Shown here piece after piece: positions 1 to 9,323 of a stretch of DNA of 64,000 nucleotides; the first letter of the stretch is position 1, and the number at the start of each line of letters is the position of its first letter. This DNA comes from Nitzschia sp. pyKryTriq1. Lineage: Eukaryota; Bacillariophyta; Bacillariophyceae; Bacillariales; Bacillariaceae. The stretch spans positions 2,288,001-2,352,000 of the forward strand of contig OY101120.1 in NCBI GenBank assembly GCA_956465555.1. The letters run 5' to 3'. The notes below the pieces were generated by a model. It made no database searches. It had not been told where the DNA came from and worked only from the letters and a program-made list of their open reading frames with translations. The translations under genes were made by a program, and so were the position numbers.

Positions 1-1155
1 GTCGGAATTCCATTGCCTGGTACTGGAGCCTGGACCGGTGCCATGGGCGCGTTCTTGCTCGGGATGCCTACGGCACTGGCGATCTCATCGATTTTTGCAG
101 GTGTTGTGTCGGCGGGTCTCATTATGAGTACCATTACGCTTGCGGGTCGAAATGGTGGTCTCGCGGCGATTGCAATATTGTTGGCGGTGGCAGGAAAAGA
201 GTTGATGGGTGGTGGGGGGTCCAAGAAACAAGATTTCTTGGAGACAAACCCTTATTGGGATCAGTCCAATGTTCCCGTCAACACGTACAAGAACAAAGCC
301 CCCTTTGTGGGTAAGGTTGTCTCGACCAAGCGCATTGTAGGCCCCAAGGCTACAGGAGAGACTTGCCACATCGTTATTGATCACAATGGCGACTTCCCCT
401 ACTACGAGGGACAGTCATGGGGTGTCATCCCGCCAGGTGTGCGTGAGAAGGATGGAAAACCACATTCGGTTCGACTCTACTCGATTGCTTCATCTCGGTA
501 CGGCGACGATATGACTGGAAAGACCGGATCTCTCTGTGTTCGTCGAGCTACTTACTGGGATCCCGAGATGAAGGCAGACGATCCTGCCAAGAAAGGAATC
601 TGCTCAAACTTTTTGTGCGACACCCAATCTGGTGCTGAAGTCATGATGACGGGACCCGCAGGGAAGGTCATGTTGCTGCCTGAGGAAGACCCCACTACCG
701 ATTACATCATGGTCGCCACAGGTACTGGAATTGCACCATACCGTGGATTTATTCGACGTTTGTTCGTGGAGGAGACACCGGCAGCAGCAGCATACAAGGG
801 GCAAGCTTGGCTCTTCTTGGGTGTTGCCAACAGTGATGCTCTCTTGTACGACGACGAGTGGCAAGACGTCAAGGAAAAGCACCCTGAACAGTTCCGTCTG
901 GACTATGCGCTTTCCCGTGAACAAAGCAACAAGTCGGGCGGAAAGATGTACATTCAAGACAAGGTCGAAGAATATGCGGACGAGATCTTTACAAAGTTGG
1001 AGGGTGGTGCTCACATTTACTTCTGTGGCCTCAAGGGGATGATGCCCGGTATCCAAGATATGCTGAAGGCCGTCGCCGAGAAGAAGGGACTAGACTACGA
1101 TGAGTGGCTAAAGGGATTGAAGGCCAAGAAGCAGTGGCACGTTGAAGTCTACTAG
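1..1155 (+). CDS. petH: Ferredoxin-NADP+ reductase with N-terminal membrane domain (5' partial)
   Basis: FNR passes electrons from reduced ferredoxin to NADP+ at the thylakoid; it uses FAD. The frame is open from base 1, so the gene starts left of the window. Numbering from the in-frame codon at base 13, the reductase starts near residue 71. It shows the FAD motif RLYSIASS (154-161), GICSNFLC (195-202), the NADP-loop motif [11 protein letters not shown] (235-245), [11 protein letters not shown] and the C-terminal WHVEVY with the conserved final Tyr. Ahead of it, in the same frame with no visible splice site, lie two hydrophobic segments (about 12-38 and 47-61) and the motif [12 protein letters not shown]. 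From memory that motif is typical of the COG2426/'small multidrug export' membrane family, so FNR would be fused to it and membrane-tethered. The FNR call is firm. The fusion partner is recognised only by motif, and its 5' half is not visible. Confidence 0.93.
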   Translation, partial: VGIPLPGTGAWTGAMGAFLLGMPTALAISSIFAGVVSAGLIMSTITLAGRNGGLAAIAILLAVAGKELMGGGGSKKQDFLETNPYWDQSNVPVNTYKNKAPFVGKVVSTKRIVGPKATGETCHIVIDHNGDFPYYEGQSWGVIPPGVREKDGKPHSVRLYSIASSRYGDDMTGKTGSLCVRRATYWDPEMKADDPAKKGICSNFLCDTQSGAEVMMTGPAGKVMLLPEEDPTTDYIMVATGTGIAPYRGFIRRLFVEETPAAAAYKGQAWLFLGVANSDALLYDDEWQDVKEKHPEQFRLDYALSREQSNKSGGKMYIQDKVEEYADEIFTKLEGGAHIYFCGLKGMMPGIQDMLKAVAEKKGLDYDEWLKGLKAKKQWHVEVY

Positions 1156-1423
1156 GAGGAGCAGGACCTTACCTTAGCCTCTCTACTAGAGAACGTTTGA
1201 CTTGTTTTGAACCTTTCGTTATTGCCGGTGAAGCTGCTTGATAGCAAATCTACTGTCATTTGATGATACTCCGATGGTGGAGAAATTCCAACTAGACTTC
1301 GAGTAAGCAGTAGTACCGATGATTCGCCTGCGCTTTTCTACTTCTGCGGATAACATGATGATAAGATAGCAAACTCAAAATTTTTATTGTATTAGTGCGC
1401 GTATTTGACATGTCTTTGAATCA

Positions 1424-2122
1424 TCAGTGTTCAAAGGTTAGCTTTTTAGGCGTGAGATCCGAGTGCTTGTTCTTCAAGTACTGGATCCACTTTTCCCAGT
1501 GCTCGCGTCTGACGTAGTCTAGCGGTGTATGGCCTCTTGCGTCACTGATTAGCAATAGATCAGGGGCTTTGGCGATAAGTACATCCATTAAATCGAAATT
1601 TGGTTCGACTGTCCAGCAAGCATCAGAGAGGGGAGTTCTTCCAAAGTCGTCCTTGACCCACACGGGGACATCGGCTTCCTCCACTAGAAATTTCGTAACG
1701 TCGTAAAACCCTTTCCGACAAGCGAGATGCAAGATGCTCTCACCGAAACGGTTGCTGCACTTCAGCGGTCGGCCTTCCTTGTGAAACTCCTTTAGTTTCT
1801 CGATGTTTTGAGAACGCACTGCGTCCAAGGCTTCAAAACCGTATGCATCTATTTCTTTCTGATTCGGCTCAACAAATAGACCGTTTACCGCATCGAATCG
1901 CTGTACCTTAGCGTTAATACCTTGCTTGTCAAGGCATTCCATAAGGTAATGCTGTGGACTGTCAGTTTTGGGGATCGATTTCAAGTCGCAGAGACGCCCT
2001 GGAAGCGATGAAGTGATACGGATTGTCTTCTTCCCTATAACATCGAGTTGACTACTGCTGCCGTAATTGATACTCTGCAGCGAACGTTTCCGGCTTATCT
2101 TTGCTGGTGCCGGGGTCGCCAT
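1424..2122 (-). CDS. Ankyrin-repeat protein
   Basis: A single-exon protein of 232 residues. I start it at the ATG at 2122 (MATPAPAKIS...). In-frame ATGs at 2170 and 2164 are possible, and the open frame further upstream begins with GTG. The C-terminal half holds about three ankyrin units: one around GESILHLACRKGFYDVTKFL, one around GRTPLSDACW and one around GHTPLDYVRREHWEKWIQYL. The N-terminal third is basic (KISRKRSLQS) without a recognised domain. Ankyrin repeats bind protein partners; nothing here identifies the partner. The gene lies tail-to-tail with FNR, 268 bp apart. Single-exon ankyrin proteins of this size are common in diatoms, so the call stays generic. Confidence 0.75.
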   Translation of the reverse strand: MATPAPAKISRKRSLQSINYGSSSQLDVIGKKTIRITSSLPGRLCDLKSIPKTDSPQHYLMECLDKQGINAKVQRFDAVNGLFVEPNQKEIDAYGFEALDAVRSQNIEKLKEFHKEGRPLKCSNRFGESILHLACRKGFYDVTKFLVEEADVPVWVKDDFGRTPLSDACWTVEPNFDLMDVLIAKAPDLLLISDARGHTPLDYVRREHWEKWIQYLKNKHSDLTPKKLTFEH

Positions 2123-3852
2123 TGTTGCCTTATATCTTGTTCCAACTTGCACTGCTATCTGCATTACCATACAATTGTCTTGTTTCTTGTCTCTCACTGT
2201 TGTGAGATGGAGAGCTTCACGTTGGAACGCAAGGGAACGCAGGCGTCAACATTATTTCGGGCGATTTTTTGAGGATCAAGTACGATTTCGCAAATGTTGC
2301 ATGCGTGGCGAGCAGATATGCCGAAAATTGAGTCAGGTAGTAGAACACGTCTAAGAGGGCTATTATAGTTAAAAAATGATTGATCAATGACATTGTTACT
2401 TATATTCCTTGAACTATCAATGCCTTAAATCCCGAAACTGCTTATATTTTATCTGCGTCGCCTACTTGATTCGCTTCATGCTGGTCTAGTTCAACACCTC
2501 AGTGCGTGCGTGGACGCAAATAAGCAGTAAAAGCAAGTAAGGTCATGGTGTTAATTTTTTTTACGAACACGCCAAGCCATCTGCAGCATGCCATCTGTCG
2601 CAGCTCCATCTGTTCATGTACGTACTTGTACAGTATTATCATCATTCGCGCTGGTTCGGCTTCGCTCCACCAACTACCGGCGGTACTGGTACTGTAGGTA
2701 GCTTTACAGAGAGTCTGCCGGGCTGCAGTTTTAGTATGCGGTATGATGGGATGATGGGCAAAAAGGGACTACGGTAGTAGGCTACCGGGATCCCCCTCCG
2801 GGACTCGGTAATTGGAGGGGTCCTGCCCATTTCACTTTTTGCGAGGTGTTGGTGCCGGCGAGGACCTTGTGAAATGCCCTTGATGACCATGACTGCCGCC
2901 AAGGCCATACCGGTACTGTACCGGTACTTGTGGGCGGGGTAAATATTATAAAAGCGCTCCATTTTGGAATAGAAATCTTTGCGGTGGTTGCCGACGCGTC
3001 AACCAACCTTTCATGTTGACAGCGTTGCTTAGTGAGATGTAAGCTCTACTATTACTGAGAGAGATTAATTGCTCTCAACCGTCAAGGTAGCAACTAAATT
3101 AGACAGTGCACTTTTTCGCTGCTTTACGAAATAAAGTAGAGTAGAGACATTGTAATTATTAAACTAGCGTTTGGGTGGCTTTATACTAGACAATTTTACA
3201 AATAGTAATACTTGTTGAGCTAGAGTGGTGGACTACTAGTTGGAGTTCTCCTGCAGGAAGTAGAGGCGGGACAAGGAAAATGTACACTAGCTTGGGTGAT
3301 ACTTGATACTACAGGTACAGTGAAAAGTTCGAAATTGCTAGTATAGTAGTACCGGTACCGGCAATATGCGTAATATGGCTCTAGTAGTAGTAGAGAGAGA
3401 GAGAGAATCGTATTTTAACTTTTCTCCCTGGGGCGTAGAGCGCAAGATCCATCTTCTATTGCCTACGGGTTGAGGATTAGAGACGTGGCTTCTTGGGCTG
3501 CACGCCTCTCGGATCCCATGCGCTTTTGGTTTTCCGATGATTTCCCACAATGCTGAGACTGGAGGGCAGAAATTTGCAACCAGAAATTTGCACCGCGAAG
3601 CATCAAGTAGTGACCTACTACTGTTCCAGTTCTTGCAACGGCGAAAATCCATGACTCAGAATTGTTGGGAAATCTTCTAAAGAGTCACAAATAACAAATA
3701 CTGCGAAGATTCTCTCCCAGCGATGTCATCCGGCATCACATCGTTCACAAATTTACATTGGGATTGCATACAGATACAGTAGCATCTACGAGAATGAATC
3801 GACGAAGCGGCCATTTCCTTTTCAGAAGAGAACGAACCACCGCCTGGTATGA
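2123..3852. other. Intergenic region with a partial dispersed repeat
   Basis: No gene is convincing here. Bases 2642-2962 can be read on the minus strand, but the stretch is made of GGTACCGG-type words. The only structure I can support is a 67-bp piece of a dispersed repeat at 3069-3135, listed separately. Microsatellite-like (AG)n lies near 3400. Confidence 0.5.
3069..3135 (+). repeat. Dispersed repeat copy C (terminal part)
   Basis: The segment running from TTGCTCTCAACCGTCAAGGT to GCTGCTTTACGAAATAAA matches, with few changes, the ends of the longer copies at 6715-7057 (same strand) and 49221-49494 (opposite strand), and a piece at 59395-59440. Only the end of the element is present here. 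Confidence 0.7.
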
Positions 3853-4353
3853 TCACCACCATCGAACGCGTCCTCCAGAACCATACAAGTAGTTTTCTTC
3901 CCAGTTTTGTGCTGCTTCTGTCTTATTCTCGGGTGACTCCAGCTGCCTCATAGACCTCGTACGTGATAGCCCGGTGTTTGATTTTTGACCAGCAGAACTT
4001 GCCAACGATGAAATTGAGCTCACAGACGACCCAGCGACACTTGGCGGTGACTGGCAATCTTCCTGCAGAGGATGTACTATAGTCACCACTGAAAGAGAAC
4101 TATAGCCGCGCTTCGCAGATTCACATCTTGCCTGTTCCGAAAGTTGGAAATGTAGGGCCCTGACACGTTGCTCGACGGTTCTGGGACATTCTCCTTTCGA
4201 GTAGACGACATTTCCCTTGCATATCAGGCTGGGATGGTTCGACATTATTTGACAGGTGGAGGTTATTGGCGTAGACCGACTATCAAAATTACTTCCAAGC
4301 ACCTGCACGATGGTTTTGATGATGATATCGAAGCAAAAAATAATGAGAATCAT
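3853..4353 (-). CDS. Possible small orphan protein (low confidence)
   Basis: An ATG-initiated frame of 166 residues with a hydrophobic start (MILIIFCFDIIIKTIVQVLG) followed by a serine-rich stretch (SSVSSISSLASSAG) and basic SRTRSMRQ. I recognise no domain. The composition is protein-like and the surrounding DNA gives no better frame, but there is no homologue to lean on. The end (RVRWW then stop) overlaps another open frame on the same strand at 3677-3862, so a missed intron is possible. It may equally be chance. Confidence 0.3.
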   Translation of the reverse strand: MILIIFCFDIIIKTIVQVLGSNFDSRSTPITSTCQIMSNHPSLICKGNVVYSKGECPRTVEQRVRALHFQLSEQARCESAKRGYSSLSVVTIVHPLQEDCQSPPSVAGSSVSSISSLASSAGQKSNTGLSRTRSMRQLESPENKTEAAQNWEENYLYGSGGRVRWW

Positions 4354-5170
4354 CGGATATCGGATTCTCGATCGGTTGGTGGTTAGTTGTCCAAGAGCGA
4401 GACAAAAACTTCGGAGAAAAATTTCACCCGTGGTGCTTCACGAAATTTCATCTCACGTTTATTTCAGTAGTCATCCTACTGGCATACGCGCCGGCGCCGC
4501 CATGCGACACATTCATTTTTCGCCGAAAACGAAATACCGTGCAGAAATTGGCCGGCCAGCTGTTATGCTTCTTCTTTACCTCCCTCGCTCCCGCGCGCGT
4601 TGTTGTTGTTCGGCGGTGGTTGTTCCTCCACGAAATTTCAAATTGCCAGTACCGTACACGTATGTACCCGCGGGTACCGGTACAGTATGTCACTGCTTTT
4701 CAAGGTACCGGTAGTCAGTTTGGTCGAAGATTCGCTACCGGCGGCCAGTACGCGAAGAATCTTTTCGAACGCATTTTCGAGTTCTGTTTTCGACGTGTGC
4801 GCTACCGGTACCGGTACCGGTACCTGGTACTGTATGTAGACCAGGGACGAGTATTTATTGGTCCCTGGCATGCACCGCGTACCTGGTATGATACCTGGTA
4901 CTCGTACCGTACCTGGTACCGTACCGTACCGTACAGTACTCAGTACTGCTTGCATTGATGGGCGTCGCACAATGAGAATTCTACAGTACGAGTACAGTAG
5001 CAGTATGTAACTTGCCACCGGCATTTTCATTCTTGGTGCAAGCACACAACATATCCACCAAGAAACGATTCGATAAATGAAACAAAAGAATATTTCAACA
5101 ACAAGCACCACTCCCTTTGAGCCTTCGAAACAGGGGCAAGCGGAAGCTCCATTTCACCACTACTCGAATT
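4354..5170. other. Intergenic region dense in ACCGGT/GGTACC palindromes
   Basis: About 800 bp without a convincing gene. Bases 4640-4940 are packed with overlapping ACCGGTACCGG, CCTGGTACC and GTACCGTACC words. Long frames on both strands here are by-products of this short-period composition. Confidence 0.6.
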
Positions 5171-6395
5171 ATGGCTTCTTCTGATGATGGCTTCTTCGAA
5201 GAACCCGCTAGTACTTTTGAAGACGACAACACGAATGACGGGTTTCTCCTTGCCACATGGGTGTTATTCCTGTGCATTTTTCTATCCCTACCATTTTGCT
5301 CTAGTCGCAAGAGACGGCAACTATGGCGTCAACGCCTTCGTGAAAGAAGATGGATCAGGGATGATGACGAGGACGACGACGATTGGTACCGAATAGCCTT
5401 TGCACGAAGGCAAGCCGAGCGGCGTCAGCAGATGGAGGCAGAACAGCAAAGATTCCAAACTACGAAAACCCAAGAAGACGAAATTCGCGAACAGTACCTT
5501 CGCATATTGCTGGAAAAATACAGTCTTGTACGTTACATGGTGGTGTATCTTCTGCGTACGTACCGTTAATCCTTGCTGACACGTTTTCCGCTTTCGTTAG
5601 AAACTCTCCAATTCTGACATTCATGAATTAAGTAAGGATCTACGGCGGTCCTCCAGTCATGGATCACTGGGCGCCAATAGTGTTGGCGAACAAGGTGGTG
5701 GAAAAGGGAGTGCGATTTCTGACACTGACGACACAGCGACACCCTCCTCTGATTCTTCGAACCACATTGTTGCGTTTGACATCGAGTCCCCGCCGGCGCC
5801 TTCTTCTTCTACCCGAGCAAGATCGAACTCTGTAGTGTCGAATGAGAACGATGACGATGCATTGCTGGAGATGAATTTCGATGGGATGAGCAACGTAGTC
5901 TATGTCCCACTGCCAGGTGAACCGATTAGTACTAGTACTAGTAGCAGCGAAAGAACGACCAGCACGGGGGATGAAACGAAAGAACAACCACGTCCGTACC
6001 GCCAGGTCCCGAGTGGTTGCGCTATTTGTCTGGCCCAATTTTTAGTGGATGAGAAAATCACATGGGCTTCGAATGGTGATTGCTCGCATGTGTTCCATCA
6101 TGAATGTCTGGTACACTGGTTTCTCGCCGTAGGCCGAAAAGCTCGAAAGAAGCAGCTCCGGCAGCGGCCCGACATGGATGCAGTGGAAGATCTGGATTTG
6201 CTTTGCAAATTTCCCAAGCTCTGTCCTTGTTGCCGGCAAACCTTTTGTGTTGAGAAGGAGGAAGAGCAAGAAGTCAAGGATCATGAGGCAGGGGATGATG
6301 GCGGTAATTATCATCAACTAGCGGTCACAAACAGTACTACTACACGTACGGTGGAGGAAACAACGGAGGCGGAACAAGGAGAGACGAGTTCTTGA
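5171..6395 (+). CDS. Membrane-anchored RING-H2 finger protein (probable E3 ubiquitin ligase)
   Basis: Two exons, 5171-5527 and 5601-6395, joined across a 73-bp GTACGT...TTAG intron in phase 0; product 383 residues. The start is the ATG of MASSDDGFFEEP; the open frame upstream begins with TTG. One membrane span (FLLATWVLFLCIFLSLPFC, about 36-54) is followed by a charged coiled segment rich in R, E and Q, an acidic/serine linker and a RING-H2: CAIC, then CSHVFHHEC, then CPCC about 40 residues later. The last spacing is long because of a basic insert (GRKARKKQLRQRPD), but all eight zinc ligands are there. RING-H2 proteins of this layout ubiquitinate substrates at endomembranes. The substrate is unknown. 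Confidence 0.8.
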
Positions 6396-6714
6396 CGACC
6401 AAGTAATGTCACCAATTGTTCATGACGTTTGAATGGTCGCCCAATGGCCCTGTCGCCTTTTCTGCTTCTTCCTCTGCTGCTGTGGCTTTCTTGCGCGTCT
6501 CTACGAATACTAGACAAGAGGAGTTGCTTGTATGAATCGATTCAATTATTCTTGGGAGGAGATGCAGAAGCAGTGCAGCCCTAATCCTACTATATATTAG
6601 ATCCTTTCTGAAGAATGTATTTGTTGACGATGTCAAAACAAAGAGTCTACTACTAGAGCTACTCTCTACTTCACTGATTTACGATATACAATACTAGTAC
6701 CAGCTACTACTTGT

Positions 6715-7057
6715 AGCAGCCCAATCTTTTGTTGAATCGCGCAAGCGAGCTAGACGAGGCATGCAAAAGCACTGGACTAAGTAGGTTATTCCATCGTCCC
6801 GCTGTACGGTAGAGGACTGGTTGCGTAGATGTGCAGACTCTAGCTAGTGTAGAGCTGATGATCCCGTATCCCGTACGGGTGAAAGAAAGAGTCCACTGAG
6901 TCAATCCAATCAATGGACTGTCATTTCCTCTCTGGGTCATCTCGTGGCGGTGGCTAGCTTGTCGCTACTACTAGAGTACGCAAGCGAGATGATGATTCTT
7001 CGTTGCTCTCGAGCGTGGTCAAGGTAGTAGCTAAATTAGAACCTGCACTTTTTCGCT
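6715..7057 (+). repeat. Dispersed repeat copy A (longest copy seen)
   Basis: Runs from AGCAGCCCAATCTTTTGTTG to CACTTTTTCGCT. The reverse complement of 49221-49494 repeats the same landmarks in the same order: CCCAATCTTTTGTTGAATCGC, GATGTGCAGACT, TGATGATCCCG, AAGAGTCCACT.AGTCAATC, GGACTGTC, TTGCTCTCGA and GTCAAGGTAGTAG. It has no open frame of note. A non-autonomous mobile element is the simplest reading. I see no clear terminal inverted repeat or target-site duplication. Confidence 0.75.
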
Positions 7058-7169
7058 CATACTGGAACATCCAAGGGTGCGGGTCACCGCGCACTAACGT
7101 GGAACTCGCTTTACGGGCACGCTTGGACAATGCTCTTTCGCGCTAGCCACGCTCCGTGGCAAAGCCCGC

Positions 7170-7263
7170 TTGGCCTGGGCCAAGACTTCTTGGCCTACTC
7201 TTGGCCCAGGCCAAGAATTCTTGGCCTGGGCCAAGATTTCTTGGCCTAGTCTTGGCCCAAGGC
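7170..7263. repeat. GGCCAAG palindrome cluster 1
   Basis: Tandem back-to-back copies of TTGGCC(C/T)(A/G)GGCCAAG separated by AATTCTT, ATTTCTT or ACTTCTT. The whole block can fold on itself as a run of hairpins. The same unit recurs at 9442-9582 and, as a tandem cluster, nowhere else that I noticed. Confidence 0.85.
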
Positions 7264-7633
7264 CTACCCCCTTTCTGTACCCCCAAAAGAGTAAACAGAC
7301 TAGTCGTCGAATTTCAAACATCGCATCAGCGCATCAGCGCTCATCATCCCATTTCATCATCGCTCATTGAACAAATCCAAGATCTCTCGCATCGATTCAT
7401 TCTTCAATTTTCTCTTTTCTTCCCACCTACCATGGCATCTCTCACTCGAGGTGTCGCTTGTTTTGTGGCGACATCTCATCATCATCTCATCTTGGCAATG
7501 GGATGTCGGCCGAACGGCTTTACTGTGTTGGCAGACGTCAATAGGAGACACCAAAAATCGTAACCATTCGCAAGAGCCCGCGTTCAGCTTCAATTATGGA
7601 AACATAGCCCAATCGTTGCTCACTGAAATTATC

Positions 7634-8346
7634 ATGTCAGGCAGAGGTAGAGGCCGCGGCCGTGGGGGGGCGAGCTCCGCCCTCGGGAGCACGGCTCTTG
7701 TTGCAGCGATCAGCTCAAGAAGCTGGTCTAGATGCCGGGAATCTGCGCAGCTTGCAAGACATTACCAAGCCTCTACTATTCCCGGATTTTGAATGGCATT
7801 CGAGCGGCCAGAAGGGTCATGATCCAACGCCTTCGTCGTTGCAACCAGCTCAGTCCCTCATCCAAACGAGCCACGGCTCCCAACATTTATCTGATCAACA
7901 AGAGCCGCGAAATGCATCATCGCTTCCAGGATTCTCCTTTCTATGTCCGACCGTCGCAAGAAGTTGACGTGGTCCGATACAACAAACGTCCGCGCCCTTT
8001 GGAACCAGATGTCCATGTAGCGGAGAGCATCGGCAAGACTGCCGATCCGCGGTACCTTCCCGAAGAACTTTTGCCTGACAAGCTTGTTGCTTTGCCCTTG
8101 GCTTCTTCTCACAAAGTTGGTGAATTAGGCGAGGATGGGACTCCGAAGCGAGCGTTGACGCTGGAAGAACTGGCAGCGGAGGAGCAACGAAAGAAAGCAA
8201 CTGGGGAGGAAGGAGAGGAGGGGGAACTCAGTGACACAGCAGAAATCGAGGAGGAAGATGAAGAAGAGGTCGCCGATTACACGACAAACTATTACGCCAG
8301 TGATGATGAGAGTGATGGAGGCGACGGAGACGAAGCCGTCTTTTAA
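7634..8346 (+). pseudogene. RNA polymerase III subunit RPC7/RPC31-like, reading frame broken
   Basis: RPC7 (POLR3G) is a Pol III-specific subunit of the initiation subcomplex. Three frames in succession carry its parts. From ATG 7634 come MSGRGRGRGRGG, the typical Gly/Arg start. In the next frame comes the conserved LLFPDFEWHSSGQ (about 7765-7805). From about 7845 the third frame carries INKSREMHHRFQDSPFYVRP, VVRYNKRPRP and an acidic tail (EEEDEEEVADYTTNYYASDD) ending DEAVF. The first shift coincides with a run of seven G at 7664-7670; the second falls near 7820-7850. Only a 33-bp GT-AG interval could bridge the latter, shorter than every other intron here. Either two sequencing errors or a decayed copy. 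A 204-residue frame from 7732 is open but loses the conserved LLFPDFEW segment. Confidence 0.55.
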
Positions 8347-8612
8347 ATGATTGGTTCGTAGAGATATGCTCAGTTTTTGAAGCCGTAAAAATGTCTCCAT
8401 TAGAGGTTTTTAGTCGCTACGATCTCTTTCTTCTCAGTACGTATGCGTACCCGGTAGTATAAAGTCCCGACGAACATCGTACACATTAGTGGTTGTTAGT
8501 AATGAAAAACAACAACGAAGGGTCGTATTTTGAATAGTAATCTACTCCGTAGTAGTCTACTACAAGAACGCGGACATCTCAGACACGACTCTCGCCACTA
8601 GCAGTCGATCAC

Positions 8613-9323
8613 CTACTTCCCTCCAAACGCAACAGCGCGAAGCTCATCCTTTTGTTTCTTTTTCTTTTGACTGTTGCCTCCGTTGGGTTGTTCTGATTGG
8701 CCGCCGCCTGTTGCTTGCTTTGCTTGGCCATGAATTTCGTCGCACTCCCTCCCTGTGGGCCTTGATTGGCGGCTGCCACTGCCACGGACCCTGGTGAGGC
8801 CTTGGCTCGGACCACAGTAGCGGCTCCGGTACCACCCCATCTTCTTCTTGGAACCCATTACAGCAGGAGCTAGGCGGGCAGGCATGGCAGGGAAGGTGTT
8901 GGTCCTAGTTGCTGGCGACGACCTCACAGTGGGGGGTTGCGCGACCCTGCTGATAGCAGGGCCACTTCCACCCCATGATGAAGTGCCAGCGACGGCAAGA
9001 TTGGGTCGCGTGGCCGCCGGTTTCTTTTCCGCAAATTGTTGTCGCCGGACGCTGTTCATGTATTGCAGGGCATGTTCAGAAGCTTGGGAATTCGGGCAGG
9101 ATTCCAACAGCGACGGTAAGAAGGACCAAAAGTCTGGATCAGCATAGCCCCGATCGAACAGGGCTGCGGATTGATCGACATAGCCCTCAGGGGAGAGACT
9201 ACTTTCAGCAAAGTCTTTGGTGAGTCGTTTGAGCTGTTTGAATTTGTTTGGTCCAAGCGATGCTTTGATTTCTTCGACCGTCGCCTTGGCCGACACCGCC
9301 GATATCGATGGGGCTTGTAACAA
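8613..9323 (-). pseudogene. ZNF598/Hel2-like C-terminal region without a start (truncated copy)
   Basis: An open frame of about 236 codons with no ATG before the middle. It begins at a TTG, and a stop lies in frame at 9357-9359. It carries KFKQLKRLTKDFAESSLSPEGYVDQSAALF-like sequence, then FWSFLPSLLESCPN, then a low-complexity basic stretch and an end KQKDELRAVAFGGK. From memory this matches the C-terminus of the ribosome-collision ubiquitin ligase ZNF598/Hel2. The RING and C2H2 fingers that should come first are absent; upstream lies only the palindrome cluster. An Ala/Gln-rich run in another frame (8609-8815) hints at an indel as well. A hidden upstream exon cannot be excluded. Tail-to-tail with the RPC7-like gene, 266 bp apart. 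Confidence 0.45.

Larger units (their letters stand above)
6396..7633. other. Intergenic region carrying repeats
   Basis: It holds dispersed repeat copy A (6715-7057) and the first GGCCAAG palindrome cluster (7170-7263), listed separately. The rest (6396-6714 and 7264-7633) shows no gene I can support. Confidence 0.6.

Noticed and set aside
2642-3006. Two overlapping minus-strand frames
   Set aside because: Composed of GGTACC/ACCGGT words; frames of similar length occur wherever these words cluster.
7094-7370. Frames with repeated WPGPR / AQAKNSWPG peptides
   Set aside because: These are the GGCCAAG palindromes read as codons in several frames on both strands; same at 9357-9609.
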